From positions 1 to 15,084 of the forward strand of contig JAITKY010000184.1 of NCBI GenBank assembly GCA_031278135.1: 15,084 bases of DNA, given 5' to 3'. Shown here piece after piece: positions 1 through 8,281 of this stretch. The translations under genes and the position numbers were made by a program. The number at the start of each line of letters is the position of its first letter. The stretch's first letter is position 1. This stretch comes from Prevotellaceae bacterium. Lineage in GTDB: Bacteria > Bacteroidota > Bacteroidia > Bacteroidales > UBA932. The notes under the pieces were generated by a model. It was not told the origin of the DNA, did no database searches, and was given only the letters and a program-made list of their open reading frames with translations.

Positions 1-219
1 GACGCCGAAGGTCCAATCAAGAGTTTGCGAGCGTTCAAACGTATCGGCACGAAGGCGGGAGCAACCGAATCTGTCTCGATTCAGTTGACGCCAAGTGCAT
101 TCGAGTTTTTCGATCCGCAGACAAGCAAAATGACCGTCAAACCCGGTCAATACGAAATTTTGTATGGCGGCTCGTCTGCTGACGCAGCGTTGAAATCGGT
201 TACGATAACTGTAAGTTGA
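1..219 (+). CDS. C-terminal end of a glycoside hydrolase family 3 beta-glucosidase (5' partial)
   Basis: The frame is open from base 1 and stops with TGA at 217-219, leaving 72 residues of a longer protein whose start lies outside the window. The visible part reads like the fibronectin type III-like domain that closes many family 3 glycoside hydrolases: a KSLRAFKRI strand, then an ESVSIQLTPSAFEFFD strand, then KPGQYEILYGGSS and a final strand ending VTITVS. In the family this domain packs against the catalytic barrel and is not itself catalytic. The protein would cleave beta-linked glucose or xylose oligosaccharides, probably in the periplasm, but the substrate cannot be told from this fragment. 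A strong terminator follows 31 bases downstream, so this is the last gene of its transcript. Confidence 0.85.
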   Translation, partial: DAEGPIKSLRAFKRIGTKAGATESVSIQLTPSAFEFFDPQTSKMTVKPGQYEILYGGSSADAALKSVTITVS

Positions 220-250
220 TGATCTGATTGCTGTGCATTAATATGATAAT

Positions 251-289
251 GGGGGCTGTCGAAAATTTACGACAACCCCCAAATTTTTT
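251..289 (+). terminator. Intrinsic terminator after the GH3 gene
   Basis: GGGGGCTGTC (251-260) pairs with GACAACCCCC (271-280) in a 10-base stem with one C/A mismatch and a 10-base loop. The stem is followed by AAATTTTTT. This is a classical rho-independent terminator ending the transcript of the preceding hydrolase and insulating the promoter at 325. Confidence 0.85.
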
Positions 290-324
290 GTATCCCTCAG
301 AGGGTTATAGTGTAACAGACAAAA

Positions 325-357
325 TTTGGAATGAATAATAAATAAGTATTACTTTTG
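325..357 (+). promoter_or_regulatory. Bacteroidota-type promoter (TTTG - 21 - TAnnTTTG)
   Basis: TTTG at 325-328 is followed after 21 bases by TACTTTTG at 350-357, a full match to the -33/-7 consensus used by the main sigma factor of Bacteroidota. Transcription should begin near 362-366. That leaves only about 20 bases before the short ORF at 383 and about 80 bases before the TonB receptor start. The leader is too short for a cobalamin riboswitch. Confidence 0.75.
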
Positions 358-382
358 CATCATGAAAAAAAGAGGTAAAATT

Positions 383-448
383 ATGTCGCATTATCTTGAT
401 CCGAAAAATGAACATCTTTTTTGGAATAAAACAGGTTGGATAAATTGA
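383..448 (+). pseudogene. 21-residue ORF resembling the N-terminus of Rpn/PD-(D/E)XK transposase-like proteins
   Basis: A short frame starts at ATG 383 behind a good ribosome-binding site (AGAGG, 371-375, 7-base gap) and ends with TGA at 446-448. The same frame also has an upstream ATG at 362. Its peptide begins MSHYLDPKNEHLF, which resembles the usual opening of Rpn-family recombination-promoting nucleases (roughly YLDPKNDLxFKRIFG); the rest of the domain is absent. The stop overlaps a TTG (445-447) that can start the TonB receptor, in a TTGA arrangement that would allow coupled translation. I read it as the promoter, ribosome-binding site and first codons left by a deleted Rpn-like gene, now serving as a leader for the receptor. 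The alternative is a chance ORF or a real leader peptide. The similarity covers only about a dozen residues. Confidence 0.4.
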
Positions 449-2451
449 GAAGAATAATACACACAATTATGATACTTATATCTGTCGGGCTGAGACAGCA
501 TGTTTTTGCTCAGCAGGAGGATACGGTGAAAGTTAATGCTCTTGGCGAAGTTGTAGTAATTGGATATACGACAAAAGAAATTATTCCTGTTCAGCAACTT
601 CGGGGGAAGGAATTGAAAAATTTGAGCGCGCATTCTGTCGCCGATGCTATACGATATTTCTCCGGAGTGCAAATTAAAGATTACGGAGGGATTGGCGGCT
701 TGAAAACCATTAACATACGCAGCATGGGAAGCCAGCATGTCGGAGTTTTTTACGATGGCATCGAAATGGGAAATGCACAAAACGGAATAGTCGATTTAGG
801 CAGGTTTTCGTTGGATAACATGGAAGCTATCTCTCTGTATAACGGACAAAAAAGCGAGATATTTCAACCGGCTAAAGATTTTGGTTCAGCAGGGTCGGTG
901 TATATGCAGACACGCGTCCCAGTCTTTAATTCTGAAACAAAAAACAATTTCAAAGCGACATTAAAAGGCGGCTCGTTCGATATGATAAATCCTTCGCTTT
1001 TATGGGAAAACAAGCTGAACGACAAATTAAGCGCCCAGGTTAGCGCCGAATATATGCAGACAAGCGGCAAATACAAGTTCAGTTACAAGAAAATCGGCGG
1101 ATACGATACTACCGAAGTCCGTAAAAACGGAGACGTTCGTGCTTTGAGAATAGAAACGGGTTTATTCGGCAAAATCGATGCGGGAGAATGGAAAACGAAA
1201 CTGTATTTCTATGATTCCGAACGCGGGTATCCGGGAGCCTCCGTCCGCGAAAAGCCTGGAGAATATACCCATCAGGACAGACAATGGGATTCGAATGTGT
1301 TTCTGCAATCATCTTTCAGAAAAAAACTCAACGAATATTACAGCCTGTTGTTAAGTGGAAAATACGCATACGATTATCTGCATTATTTGTCCGACCCGCG
1401 CGAAGATATTACTACAATGTATATCGAAAACCATTACTTTCAGCAGGAACTGTATCTTTCGTCGGCTAATCGGTTCGCCATTTTACCGGTTTTGAACGCA
1501 GACATATCCGTCGATTTTCAATGGAACAAATTAAACGCCGATTTATTCGACTTTGTCTATCCAAATCGTTATACAGCGCTGGCAGCGGCGGCTACTGCTC
1601 TGCATCTCGATAAGCTGAAATTGCAGGCAAGCCTGTTAGCGACATTTGTGCACGAAACGACACGTAGCGGATACAGCGCCGCCGGCAATAAGGATGAATA
1701 TACTCCCACATTTGTCGCTTCATACCGTCCATGGAAAAAAATCGACCTGAATTTGCGGGGTTTTTACAAACGCATTTTTCGTATGCCTACGCTGAATGAC
1801 TTGTATTATACTTTTATAGGAAACACAAAACTCGATCCCGAATACACAAATCAATATGATATTGGTTTTACTTTCAAGCATAAATTTGAAAGCACAATAT
1901 TGAAATACATGGAGTTTCAGGCGGATACATATTTTAATCAGGTCGAAAACAAAATTGTAGCTGTGCCGACTTCCAACCAGTTTCGATGGACTATGCTTAA
2001 TCTCGGATATGTCGAAATACGCGGAATCGACATAGCTTTGCATTCAAACTGTATAATTCAGCGTTTTAATCTTCATGCCAGAATGAATTATACTTTTCAG
2101 AAAGCGCAAGATTTCACCGAGGGAAGCGATTACCGCGGAGGACAAATCCCGTATATACCCTGGCACAGCGGTTCTTTAGTCGTAAATGCGGAATACGGAA
2201 ATTGGAATCTTAATTACAGTTTTGTTTATACTGGCGAACGTTATCATAGGGTGGCTAATATTCCCGAAAATTATATTAAGGCTTGGTATACAAATGATTT
2301 ATCTCTCTCGAAAGAACTTGTCCTGAAAAAAATAAAACTGCGCCTGACTGCTGAAGTAAACAATATTTTTAATCAACAGTACGAAGTTGTACTGTGCTAT
2401 CCTATGCCCGGCACGAATTTTAGATTTGCGATTGTTCTTCAAGCGATATAA
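445..2451 (+). CDS. TonB-dependent outer-membrane receptor, BtuB/FepA-like
   Basis: Outer-membrane active transporter energised by TonB-ExbB-ExbD. From the TTG at 445 the protein has 668 residues and begins MRRIIHTIMILISVGL, a signal peptide ending near VFAQQ. A TonB-box-like stretch (EVVVIGY) comes next. The plug domain covers about residues 40-160, with LRGKELKNLS, ADAIRYFSGVQIKDYGG and INIRSMGSQHVGVFYDGI. A beta-barrel follows, with alternating aromatic strands to the C-terminal end FRFAIVLQ. It lacks the carboxypeptidase-like N-terminal domain of SusC proteins and has no SusD partner, so it belongs with vitamin, siderophore or metal receptors. The substrate cannot be named. No ATG lies upstream in frame before a stop. 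The candidates are TTG 436, TTG 445 (overlapping the preceding stop, with AGG at 433-435) and ATG 469; I prefer 445 because it keeps the arginine-rich start of the signal peptide. The gene stands alone. Confidence 0.88.
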   Translation: MRRIIHTIMILISVGLRQHVFAQQEDTVKVNALGEVVVIGYTTKEIIPVQQLRGKELKNLSAHSVADAIRYFSGVQIKDYGGIGGLKTINIRSMGSQHVGVFYDGIEMGNAQNGIVDLGRFSLDNMEAISLYNGQKSEIFQPAKDFGSAGSVYMQTRVPVFNSETKNNFKATLKGGSFDMINPSLLWENKLNDKLSAQVSAEYMQTSGKYKFSYKKIGGYDTTEVRKNGDVRALRIETGLFGKIDAGEWKTKLYFYDSERGYPGASVREKPGEYTHQDRQWDSNVFLQSSFRKKLNEYYSLLLSGKYAYDYLHYLSDPREDITTMYIENHYFQQELYLSSANRFAILPVLNADISVDFQWNKLNADLFDFVYPNRYTALAAAATALHLDKLKLQASLLATFVHETTRSGYSAAGNKDEYTPTFVASYRPWKKIDLNLRGFYKRIFRMPTLNDLYYTFIGNTKLDPEYTNQYDIGFTFKHKFESTILKYMEFQADTYFNQVENKIVAVPTSNQFRWTMLNLGYVEIRGIDIALHSNCIIQRFNLHARMNYTFQKAQDFTEGSDYRGGQIPYIPWHSGSLVVNAEYGNWNLNYSFVYTGERYHRVANIPENYIKAWYTNDLSLSKELVLKKIKLRLTAEVNNIFNQQYEVVLCYPMPGTNFRFAIVLQAI

Positions 2452-2516
2452 TTTGTGAGATTTTGCATATAAAATTTTCAGACCATATTTTCAGGCCTTC
2501 TTCTTCCTTTCCATTG

Positions 2517-2552
2517 CCGAAAATGAAAGTGTCATTTTCAATGTTCGGTTTT
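2517..2552 (+). terminator. Possible terminator hairpin downstream of the TonB receptor
   Basis: GAAAATGA (2519-2526) pairs perfectly with TCATTTTC (2532-2539) around a 5-base loop. The outer CCGAA can also pair with TTCGG (2544-2548) across a 4-base bulge, and TTTT follows. The stem is AT-rich and the T tract short, so termination is plausible but not strong. The rest of the 270-base gap (2452-2721) shows no other feature I can support, including no clear promoter for the next gene. Confidence 0.35.
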
Positions 2553-2721
2553 CAATTTGTAAAGAGAATGCTTTGACATGCAGTACGTTTACGATTGAGA
2601 TTAATAAAATTTATCGCGATTCGTGTTTATTTTATAACTTGCGCCGTTTTTGTTGATTAATTCAGGTAGGAATTAAACCTCGCAGACGTTTGTCAGTCAA
2701 AGACATGAAAAAATTGTGTTA

Positions 2722-3567
2722 ATGAAACAGAAGATTGTATTTTTTTCGATTGTAGCGTTGTTTTTGATTTCGTGCGATACGAAGCGCAAAAATGGAGAAA
2801 CGCCTCTTGCTGAAGTAGGCGTGAGAAAATTGTATTTGTCCGATATCAAAGAATATGTGCAAAATCTGTCGCCCAAAGACAGCATTACAATTCTGACGGA
2901 TTATGTGAACAAATGGGCAAAAAATCAATCAGTGCTGACCTATGCCGAAAAGCATCTTTCGGACAAAGAAAAAAATATAAACAAAGAAATCGACGATTAC
3001 CGGACATCCTTATTGATACACAAGTACGAACAGGTATATATCCGTTCTAAGATGGATACAGTTGTGAGCGAAGCAGAAATAGAACAGCTATATAAAGACT
3101 ATCCTGACAATTTCCAATTAACCGGAATATTAGTCAAAGCCTTATACATCAAAGTTGCCAACGATTTTAAGGATATTGACAAAATACGGCAATTATACCG
3201 TTCAAACAAAGAAAGAGATATCGAAGAACTCGAAAAAATTGCGATAAGCGGAGCCGAGGCATACAGCGTTTTTAATGGCGAGTGGACGCCTTTCAACGAA
3301 ATAGTCGATATTTTACCGGGCTCGGAAGAGGTGTACGAAAACAGAGCTGTCAGAATGAAAGCCATAGAAGACAGCGACGAAAACTATACCTATTTCGTTA
3401 AGATAAACAACATTTCGATGGAAGGAACACTTGCGCCTTTGGAACACGTGAGGTCAAATATAAAAGATATAATCATTAACCGTAGAAAAATCAACTTAAT
3501 ACGCCAAATGGAAAATTCGATATTTAATGAAGCGATGAATAGAAACGAAATAAAAATTAACAGATAA
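2722..3567 (+). CDS. SurA-like periplasmic lipoprotein (chaperone-type, no clear PPIase domain)
   Basis: A 281-residue protein starting MKQKIVFFSIVALFLISC. The lipobox LISC places the acylated cysteine at residue 18, so it is membrane-anchored. The body is mostly charged helix (residues about 35-125, with EKHLSDKEKNINKEIDDY), then a PpiC-like mixed section (about 130-225) and a C-terminal helix. Its layout matches the N-terminal chaperone fold of SurA/PpiC proteins, but I see no convincing parvulin catalytic segment. It precedes a double-parvulin SurA homologue by 7 bases, an arrangement I recall from Bacteroides genomes. It probably helps folding or delivery of outer-membrane proteins; that is inferred from context. 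ATG 2722 is chosen over the in-frame GTG 2716 because it gives a standard lipoprotein signal. Confidence 0.72.
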   Translation: MKQKIVFFSIVALFLISCDTKRKNGETPLAEVGVRKLYLSDIKEYVQNLSPKDSITILTDYVNKWAKNQSVLTYAEKHLSDKEKNINKEIDDYRTSLLIHKYEQVYIRSKMDTVVSEAEIEQLYKDYPDNFQLTGILVKALYIKVANDFKDIDKIRQLYRSNKERDIEELEKIAISGAEAYSVFNGEWTPFNEIVDILPGSEEVYENRAVRMKAIEDSDENYTYFVKINNISMEGTLAPLEHVRSNIKDIIINRRKINLIRQMENSIFNEAMNRNEIKINR

Positions 3568-3574
3568 AATTGAT

Positions 3575-4945
3575 ATGATCATGATAAAAAAATTAACGGC
3601 AATCGTTGTATTTACTTTAGCGCTACTGCCATTATCGAAAGCGCAAACATCGTTGGACAAAGTCGTTGCAATTGTGGGTAACGAAGCCATTTTGGAATCC
3701 GACATCGACATGCTGTATCGCGACATGCAGATTCGCGGAGGACTGGAAAATTTCAAAGAAGGAAACCCGAGATGTCAGATACTCAAAATATTCAGAGACC
3801 AAAAACTGTTGGTAGCGCAGGCAAAACTCGACAGTCTAGGACAAAGTGTGGATGATATCCAAAGTAAAGTCGACCGTAATATCGCCGCCCTGATAGCGCA
3901 GTACGGCAAAGAAACCCTGGAAGCCTATTACAAAAAATCGATAGAACAGTTTCGCGAAGAAAGCATCGAATTTGAGACAGAACAGTCGTATGCCATGTCA
4001 ATGCAAGCGTCGCTCGCCAAGAAAGTGAAAATTACCCCAAACGAAGTTGCAAAATATTTTAAAACACTGAATAATGACTCTGTACCGATAATCATTCCCG
4101 ACCAGTATATTCTTTACGAGATAGCCAAAAGACCAAACTCGGGAAAAGCTATCCTCGACGTCAAGGAGAAATTGCTTGGTTTGCGGAAACGTATTCTGGA
4201 CGGAGAAAAGTTCCAAACACTGGCTGCTTTGTATTCTGAACACGAATCGGCAGTTCGTGGCGGGGAAATGGGTCTGAATCCATTGGAAGGCAATGTCCTT
4301 TCGATTCGTTCGGCATTGAGTCACATGCGCATAGGTCAAATATCGAAGATCATCGAATCGGAAGATGGTTTTCATATCATCCAATTGTTGGAAAGACAGG
4401 ACGATACAGGGCTTGTCAATTACCGGCAGATCAGGTTGAGGCCAAAATACAGTCTTGAAGATCAGGCTCATGGCCTTGCCCGACTGGACAGCATAGTGAA
4501 ACAAATCGAAACAGACAGCATTACGTTTGAACAGGCGGCATTGATGTACTCCGAAAATGAAAAATCGCGTGCAGGCAGCGGTCTGATGGTTAATATGAAT
4601 GAATATTCCGGTGAAATACGGACATCGTTCTATAAAGACGAACTCAACCCTGACGATTTCAGGGCGATAGAACACATTGGAGTAGGCGAAATATCAAAAC
4701 CTTACGCTTCAACAGACGTAAAAACAGGGAAGGTATTTTACAAAGTTGTTATGTTGAAAGAGTTTATTCCCTCGCACCCGGTCAATTTGAAAGACGATTT
4801 CACCCACATATCGCAACTTTACGAAAACAAGAAGCAAAACGAAGCAATCGAAGCATGGGTGTCGAAAAAAGCCGAAACCGAATATATCCGGATAAGCGAA
4901 AAGTACAAAGAATGCCCGTTTGTTAATGCTGCATGGCTGTTTTAA
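3575..4945 (+). CDS. surA: SurA-type peptidyl-prolyl cis-trans isomerase and periplasmic chaperone
   Basis: A 456-residue protein with signal peptide MIMIKKLTAIVVFTLALLPLSKAQ, then the SurA N-terminal chaperone domain (about residues 25-170, opening SLDKVVAIVGNEAILESDID, the typical SurA start). Two parvulin-like domains follow: P1 about 176-275, with FQTLAALYSEHESAVRGGEMG and IGQISKIIESEDGFHIIQL, and P2 about 282-395, with FEQAALMYSENEKSRAGSGLM and VGEISKPYASTDVKTGKVFYKVV. P1 keeps the classical GG-x-MG and DGFHIIQL motifs; P2 is more divergent. SurA escorts unfolded beta-barrel proteins across the periplasm to the BAM complex. The start could be ATG 3575 or ATG 3581, with little consequence. 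It sits between the lipoprotein and the OstA-like gene, probably one transcript. Confidence 0.88.
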   Translation: MIMIKKLTAIVVFTLALLPLSKAQTSLDKVVAIVGNEAILESDIDMLYRDMQIRGGLENFKEGNPRCQILKIFRDQKLLVAQAKLDSLGQSVDDIQSKVDRNIAALIAQYGKETLEAYYKKSIEQFREESIEFETEQSYAMSMQASLAKKVKITPNEVAKYFKTLNNDSVPIIIPDQYILYEIAKRPNSGKAILDVKEKLLGLRKRILDGEKFQTLAALYSEHESAVRGGEMGLNPLEGNVLSIRSALSHMRIGQISKIIESEDGFHIIQLLERQDDTGLVNYRQIRLRPKYSLEDQAHGLARLDSIVKQIETDSITFEQAALMYSENEKSRAGSGLMVNMNEYSGEIRTSFYKDELNPDDFRAIEHIGVGEISKPYASTDVKTGKVFYKVVMLKEFIPSHPVNLKDDFTHISQLYENKKQNEAIEAWVSKKAETEYIRISEKYKECPFVNAAWLF

Positions 4946-4965
4946 GAGTAAAAGGCGCTGTGAAT

Positions 4966-6948
4966 ATGAAGAATATCTTACTTGCGATATTATTGTTTAC
5001 GCCTGTCATTCTTGTGGGGCAACAAGTTGAACAGGATACCTTATCGCAAAATATATTGTCGCAAGACACTTTGTCGCAGCCTTCTCCTCAAAAAAAGAAA
5101 ATCCGCATCCTAAACAGCGACATTTCAAAAACAATCGAATCGGATACGGGGACTATTTCCTATTTCCGCTATAACGTCGAAATCGAACACGAAGGCGCCG
5201 TCATGAAGTGCGACAGTTCTGTGCTTTGGCCATCCGGCATTTTCGAAGCATTTGGCAATACGAAAGTTACGAGCGGCGCTACGGTTATTACGGGCGACAA
5301 AATGATATACAGCGAAATCACAGGCAAAGCAAATGTCAAGGGCCGGATAGTGTATCTCACCGACGGCAGTTCGACCCTCAGAACCACCGAAGTAGATTTC
5401 GATACGGAAACGGAAATCGGTTATTTCGAACATGGAGGCGCTATTGTCGATTCATTCAGAATTTTGGAATCCGAAAAGGGATATTACTATTCGAAAATCA
5501 AAGAATTTGAATTTATCGGACAAGTGCAATCCGATACGAAAGATTATGTATTGCAGTCGGATTCAATGAGATATAATACAGAGACAAAACTGTTCACTTT
5601 TTATTCAAATACTCATATCTGGTCCGAAGACGGCTATTTGTATTGCGACAAAGGCTGGTATGACAGCGATAAAGATATTATATTCTTTTACAACAACTCG
5701 TACATGCTCTCGTCGAAACAGGAAATATTTGCCGACAGCATTTACTACGAAAATCTGAATAAAAAAGGACGTATGTATTCGAATATACAAGTCACCGATA
5801 CTGCGCAGAAAACGATTGCATTAGCCGATTTTGCCGATTTCGACATGAACACCGAAGATTTCCTGATGCGTCGAAACCCTTCGGTTATAATGTACGACGA
5901 TAAAGATTCTGTTTTTATACGAGCAGACACGCTCTATTCGGTGACGAAAACAATTAAAATACCTGTGCCAAAGAACAATTCGCTTTCCGATACTGTTTTC
6001 GCAGACTCCATAACCGGTACAGCGTTCGAGACTGTGTTTCCGGATTCCATGCTTTCGGGTACTATTCTTCCGGATTCCATGCTTTCAGATTCCATACTTT
6101 CGGGTACTATTCTTCCGGATTCCATGCTTTCGGATTCCATACTTCCGGGTACTATTCTTCCGGATTCCATGCTTTCGGATTCCATACTTCCGAATACTAT
6201 TCTTCCGGATTCCATGCTTTTGTTAGCGCCTTATACTATAAATACCGTTGAATACGTGGACAGTACATTTAAAGAGTTGTTTGCATTCAAAGATGCAAAA
6301 CTCTATAGAAAAGATTTTCAGTTGAGATGCGATTCTATATATTTCAACAATCTCGATTCGATTTGGAAAACATATTACGATCCTATTTTGTGGGACGGGA
6401 AAAAGATGCAGATAACATCCGATTCCATGAAGTTTTATATTAAAAATGAAGAGATAGATTATGCTGATTTCAATGGAAATGCAATGGTTGTCGTTCCCGA
6501 AGGCAACCCCGACACTACTATCTATTTCAATCAGATCAAATCCAAAAACATGAGGGCGCACCTAAGTGACAGTCAATTAACTGTATTTGAGGCAATGGGA
6601 AACGTCCAGACAATTGCTTTCTCTATGGGCGAATTAATAATGAACAAATCAGAATCGTCGACTTTCAAAGTATTTTTTGAGGAGGGGAAAGCGCGTCGCA
6701 TAGCTTATTATGACCAGATAACGGGAAATAACAATCCCCTTTTCCTTGTACGGGAAGATGAAATCAAACTGCCCGGATACAGATGGGAAATCGACTTGCG
6801 TCCTAAATCAGGAAACGATGTATTGAACAGATCTTTACGTCTATCGGAAAGAAAAAGCAGGGAACTGATTCCAAAACCTTCGTTTCCGATAACAAAAAAA
6901 ATTGACGAAATAGAATCGAAAGTTAAAAAATTGAAAGTTGCGAATTAA
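4966..6948 (+). CDS. OstA/LptA-like protein with an internal serine/aspartate-rich repeat
   Basis: From ATG 4966 the protein has 660 residues and begins MKNILLAILLFTPVILVGQQ, a signal peptide. An ATG at 4933 is in frame but would overlap surA by 13 bases and put 11 residues before the signal, so it is less likely. Residues about 30-330 are an OstA/LptA-like series of short beta strands, e.g. GIFEAFGNTKVTSGATVITG, YSEITGKANVKGRIVYL and LQSDSMRYNTETKLFTFY. This repeated-strand pattern is that of lipopolysaccharide-transport jellyroll proteins. A second OstA-like part follows the repeat, about residues 425-600. In Bacteroidota such long OstA-like proteins are thought to act in LPS delivery to the outer membrane. 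Residues about 359-416 are a low-complexity linker of 15-residue units (DSMLSDSIL, GTILP). It ends 18 bases before lysA. Confidence 0.82.
   Translation: MKNILLAILLFTPVILVGQQVEQDTLSQNILSQDTLSQPSPQKKKIRILNSDISKTIESDTGTISYFRYNVEIEHEGAVMKCDSSVLWPSGIFEAFGNTKVTSGATVITGDKMIYSEITGKANVKGRIVYLTDGSSTLRTTEVDFDTETEIGYFEHGGAIVDSFRILESEKGYYYSKIKEFEFIGQVQSDTKDYVLQSDSMRYNTETKLFTFYSNTHIWSEDGYLYCDKGWYDSDKDIIFFYNNSYMLSSKQEIFADSIYYENLNKKGRMYSNIQVTDTAQKTIALADFADFDMNTEDFLMRRNPSVIMYDDKDSVFIRADTLYSVTKTIKIPVPKNNSLSDTVFADSITGTAFETVFPDSMLSGTILPDSMLSDSILSGTILPDSMLSDSILPGTILPDSMLSDSILPNTILPDSMLLLAPYTINTVEYVDSTFKELFAFKDAKLYRKDFQLRCDSIYFNNLDSIWKTYYDPILWDGKKMQITSDSMKFYIKNEEIDYADFNGNAMVVVPEGNPDTTIYFNQIKSKNMRAHLSDSQLTVFEAMGNVQTIAFSMGELIMNKSESSTFKVFFEEGKARRIAYYDQITGNNNPLFLVREDEIKLPGYRWEIDLRPKSGNDVLNRSLRLSERKSRELIPKPSFPITKKIDEIESKVKKLKVAN
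6041..6220 (+). repeat. 45-base in-frame minisatellite inside the OstA-like gene
   Basis: Three complete 45-base units at 6058-6102, 6103-6147 and 6148-6192 are followed by a partial unit (6193-6220) and preceded by a partial one (about 6041-6057). Each unit reads GGTACTATTCTTCCGGATTC followed by CATGCTTTCGGATTCCATAC and TTCCG, with only a few substitutions. It encodes 15 residues (GTILPDSMLSDSILP), and being divisible by three it can expand or contract without breaking the frame. Within each unit a shorter GGATTCCAT word is repeated too, so the array probably grew by nested slippage. Confidence 0.95.
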
Positions 6949-6966
6949 TTAACAGTGAATAATATA

Positions 6967-8130
6967 ATGAATAAAACAATTACTGGAAAATGGGCTGACA
7001 TTACTACGCCATTTTATTATTATGACATCGATTTATTGAAACAGACAGTCGAAACCGCTAAAAAAGAGGCAGACAAACGCGGATATATTTTGCATTATGC
7101 AACAAAGGCAAATGCTAACCCGCGATTATTGGAGATTATTTTTGCAGCAGGCTTTGGCGCTGATTGCGTGAGTGGTAACGAAATTTTACGTTCTGTAGAA
7201 TGCGGGGTCAATCCGGCGCTCATTACGTTTGCAGGCGTAGGCAAAACAGATGCCGAAATCAATATCGGCTTGGATAATAATATCTTCATCTTCAATTGCG
7301 AATCGATTCCCGAAATGGAGAATATCAACAAGCTTGCCGAAGCAAAAGGGAAAATTGCCAATGTGTCGATACGCATCAATCCCGACGTTGACGCAAAAAC
7401 TCACGAATATATTTCGACGGGTAAAAAGGAAAATAAATTCGGAATCAGCGCATGGGATTTCGACAAGGTTATCGAAAAATTGAGCGCGCTTAAAAATCTA
7501 AAACTTATATCTTTACATTTCCATGTAGGTTCACAGATAACAGATATGAACGTTTTTGCGGAAGTTTGTTTGCGAGTTAACAGTTTCAATCAATGGTTTA
7601 AGGAACAAGGGTTCGAACTCGAACATATCAATGTCGGCGGAGGCTTGGGAATCGATTATCAAACTCCCGGCAAAAATCCCATACCCGATTTTGCATCATA
7701 TTTTGCAGTTTTTGAGCAAAATATAAAACTGTATCCGGGACAAAAACTGCATTTCGAGCCAGGGCGGTCTATTGTCGCACAGTGCGGTTCGCTAATATCC
7801 CGCGTTTTGTATGTCAAAGAAGGGAAAACGAAAGATTTTGTCATCGTCGACGCGGGAATGTCCGATTTAATCAGACCCGCTCTGTATCACGCACATCATC
7901 ATATTGAAAATCTTTCGTCGGCAGGTCTCGAAAAAATCTACGACGTAGTAGGTCCGATATGCGAATCATCCGATTGTTTCGACAAGGATGTGCCTCTCAA
8001 CGAGGCTAAAAGAGGCGACTTTATTGCTATACGCTCAGCAGGCGCTTATGGCGAAGTGATGGCTTCGCAATATAATCTGAGGGCAATGCCCGGCGCAATG
8101 TTTTCAGACAATATTCTTTCTTTTGATTAA
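6967..8130 (+). CDS. lysA: Diaminopimelate decarboxylase
   Basis: Converts meso-diaminopimelate to L-lysine and CO2, the last step of lysine synthesis, in the cytoplasm with pyridoxal phosphate (PLP). The protein has 387 residues from ATG 6967. It has the group IV decarboxylase fold: an N-terminal PLP barrel with the cofactor lysine K47 in HYATKANANP, HVGSQI (from H186), the glycine-rich phosphate-binding GGGLGIDY (from 224) and EPGRSIV (from 264), then a C-terminal domain with GPICESSD (C332) and GAYGEVMASQYN. These include the dimer-interface cysteine and tyrosine of the active site. A GTG at 6955 is in frame; ATG 6967 fits the family start better. It follows the OstA-like gene by 18 bases and may share its transcript, although it has no functional link to outer-membrane assembly. 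No lysine riboswitch was seen. Confidence 0.93.
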   Translation: MNKTITGKWADITTPFYYYDIDLLKQTVETAKKEADKRGYILHYATKANANPRLLEIIFAAGFGADCVSGNEILRSVECGVNPALITFAGVGKTDAEINIGLDNNIFIFNCESIPEMENINKLAEAKGKIANVSIRINPDVDAKTHEYISTGKKENKFGISAWDFDKVIEKLSALKNLKLISLHFHVGSQITDMNVFAEVCLRVNSFNQWFKEQGFELEHINVGGGLGIDYQTPGKNPIPDFASYFAVFEQNIKLYPGQKLHFEPGRSIVAQCGSLISRVLYVKEGKTKDFVIVDAGMSDLIRPALYHAHHHIENLSSAGLEKIYDVVGPICESSDCFDKDVPLNEAKRGDFIAIRSAGAYGEVMASQYNLRAMPGAMFSDNILSFD

Positions 8131-8208
8131 GAATTAAGGATATACAATCATTTTCAATTAGCATACAGGTCTCATAAATTATATTGATACTGTCATAAAA
8201 AAGATTGA

Positions 8209-8240
8209 TTTGATGTGTGTCTGCACTATGTTTATCTTTG
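8209..8240 (+). promoter_or_regulatory. Bacteroidota-type promoter of ahpC
   Basis: TTTG (8209-8212), a 20-base spacer and TATCTTTG (8233-8240) match the phylum consensus completely. The start of transcription is expected near 8246, giving a leader of about 35 bases. The AAAAAGG at 8266-8272 is a clear ribosome-binding site for ATG 8282. OxyR commonly controls ahpC in Bacteroides, but I could not pick out a convincing OxyR site here. Confidence 0.75.
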
Positions 8241-8281
8241 CAGAAAATTTAGTTTAATAATTTTAAAAAGGTATAAAAAAT

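Noticed and set aside
290..445. Cobalamin riboswitch ahead of the BtuB-like receptor
   Set aside because: The leader after the promoter is only about 80 bases, is partly coding for the short ORF, and lacks the B12-box sequence and the needed length.
3998..4675. Minus-strand open frame of 225 codons
   Set aside because: It lies wholly inside the well-supported surA coding region, its translation is rich in F, C and H as antisense frames often are, and it matches no family I know.
5934..6215. Minus-strand open frame of 93 codons with MESESMESGRIVPGS-type repeats
   Set aside because: It is the antisense of the 45-base minisatellite inside the OstA-like gene; the period of 45 keeps every frame open, and there is no promoter or ribosome site for it.
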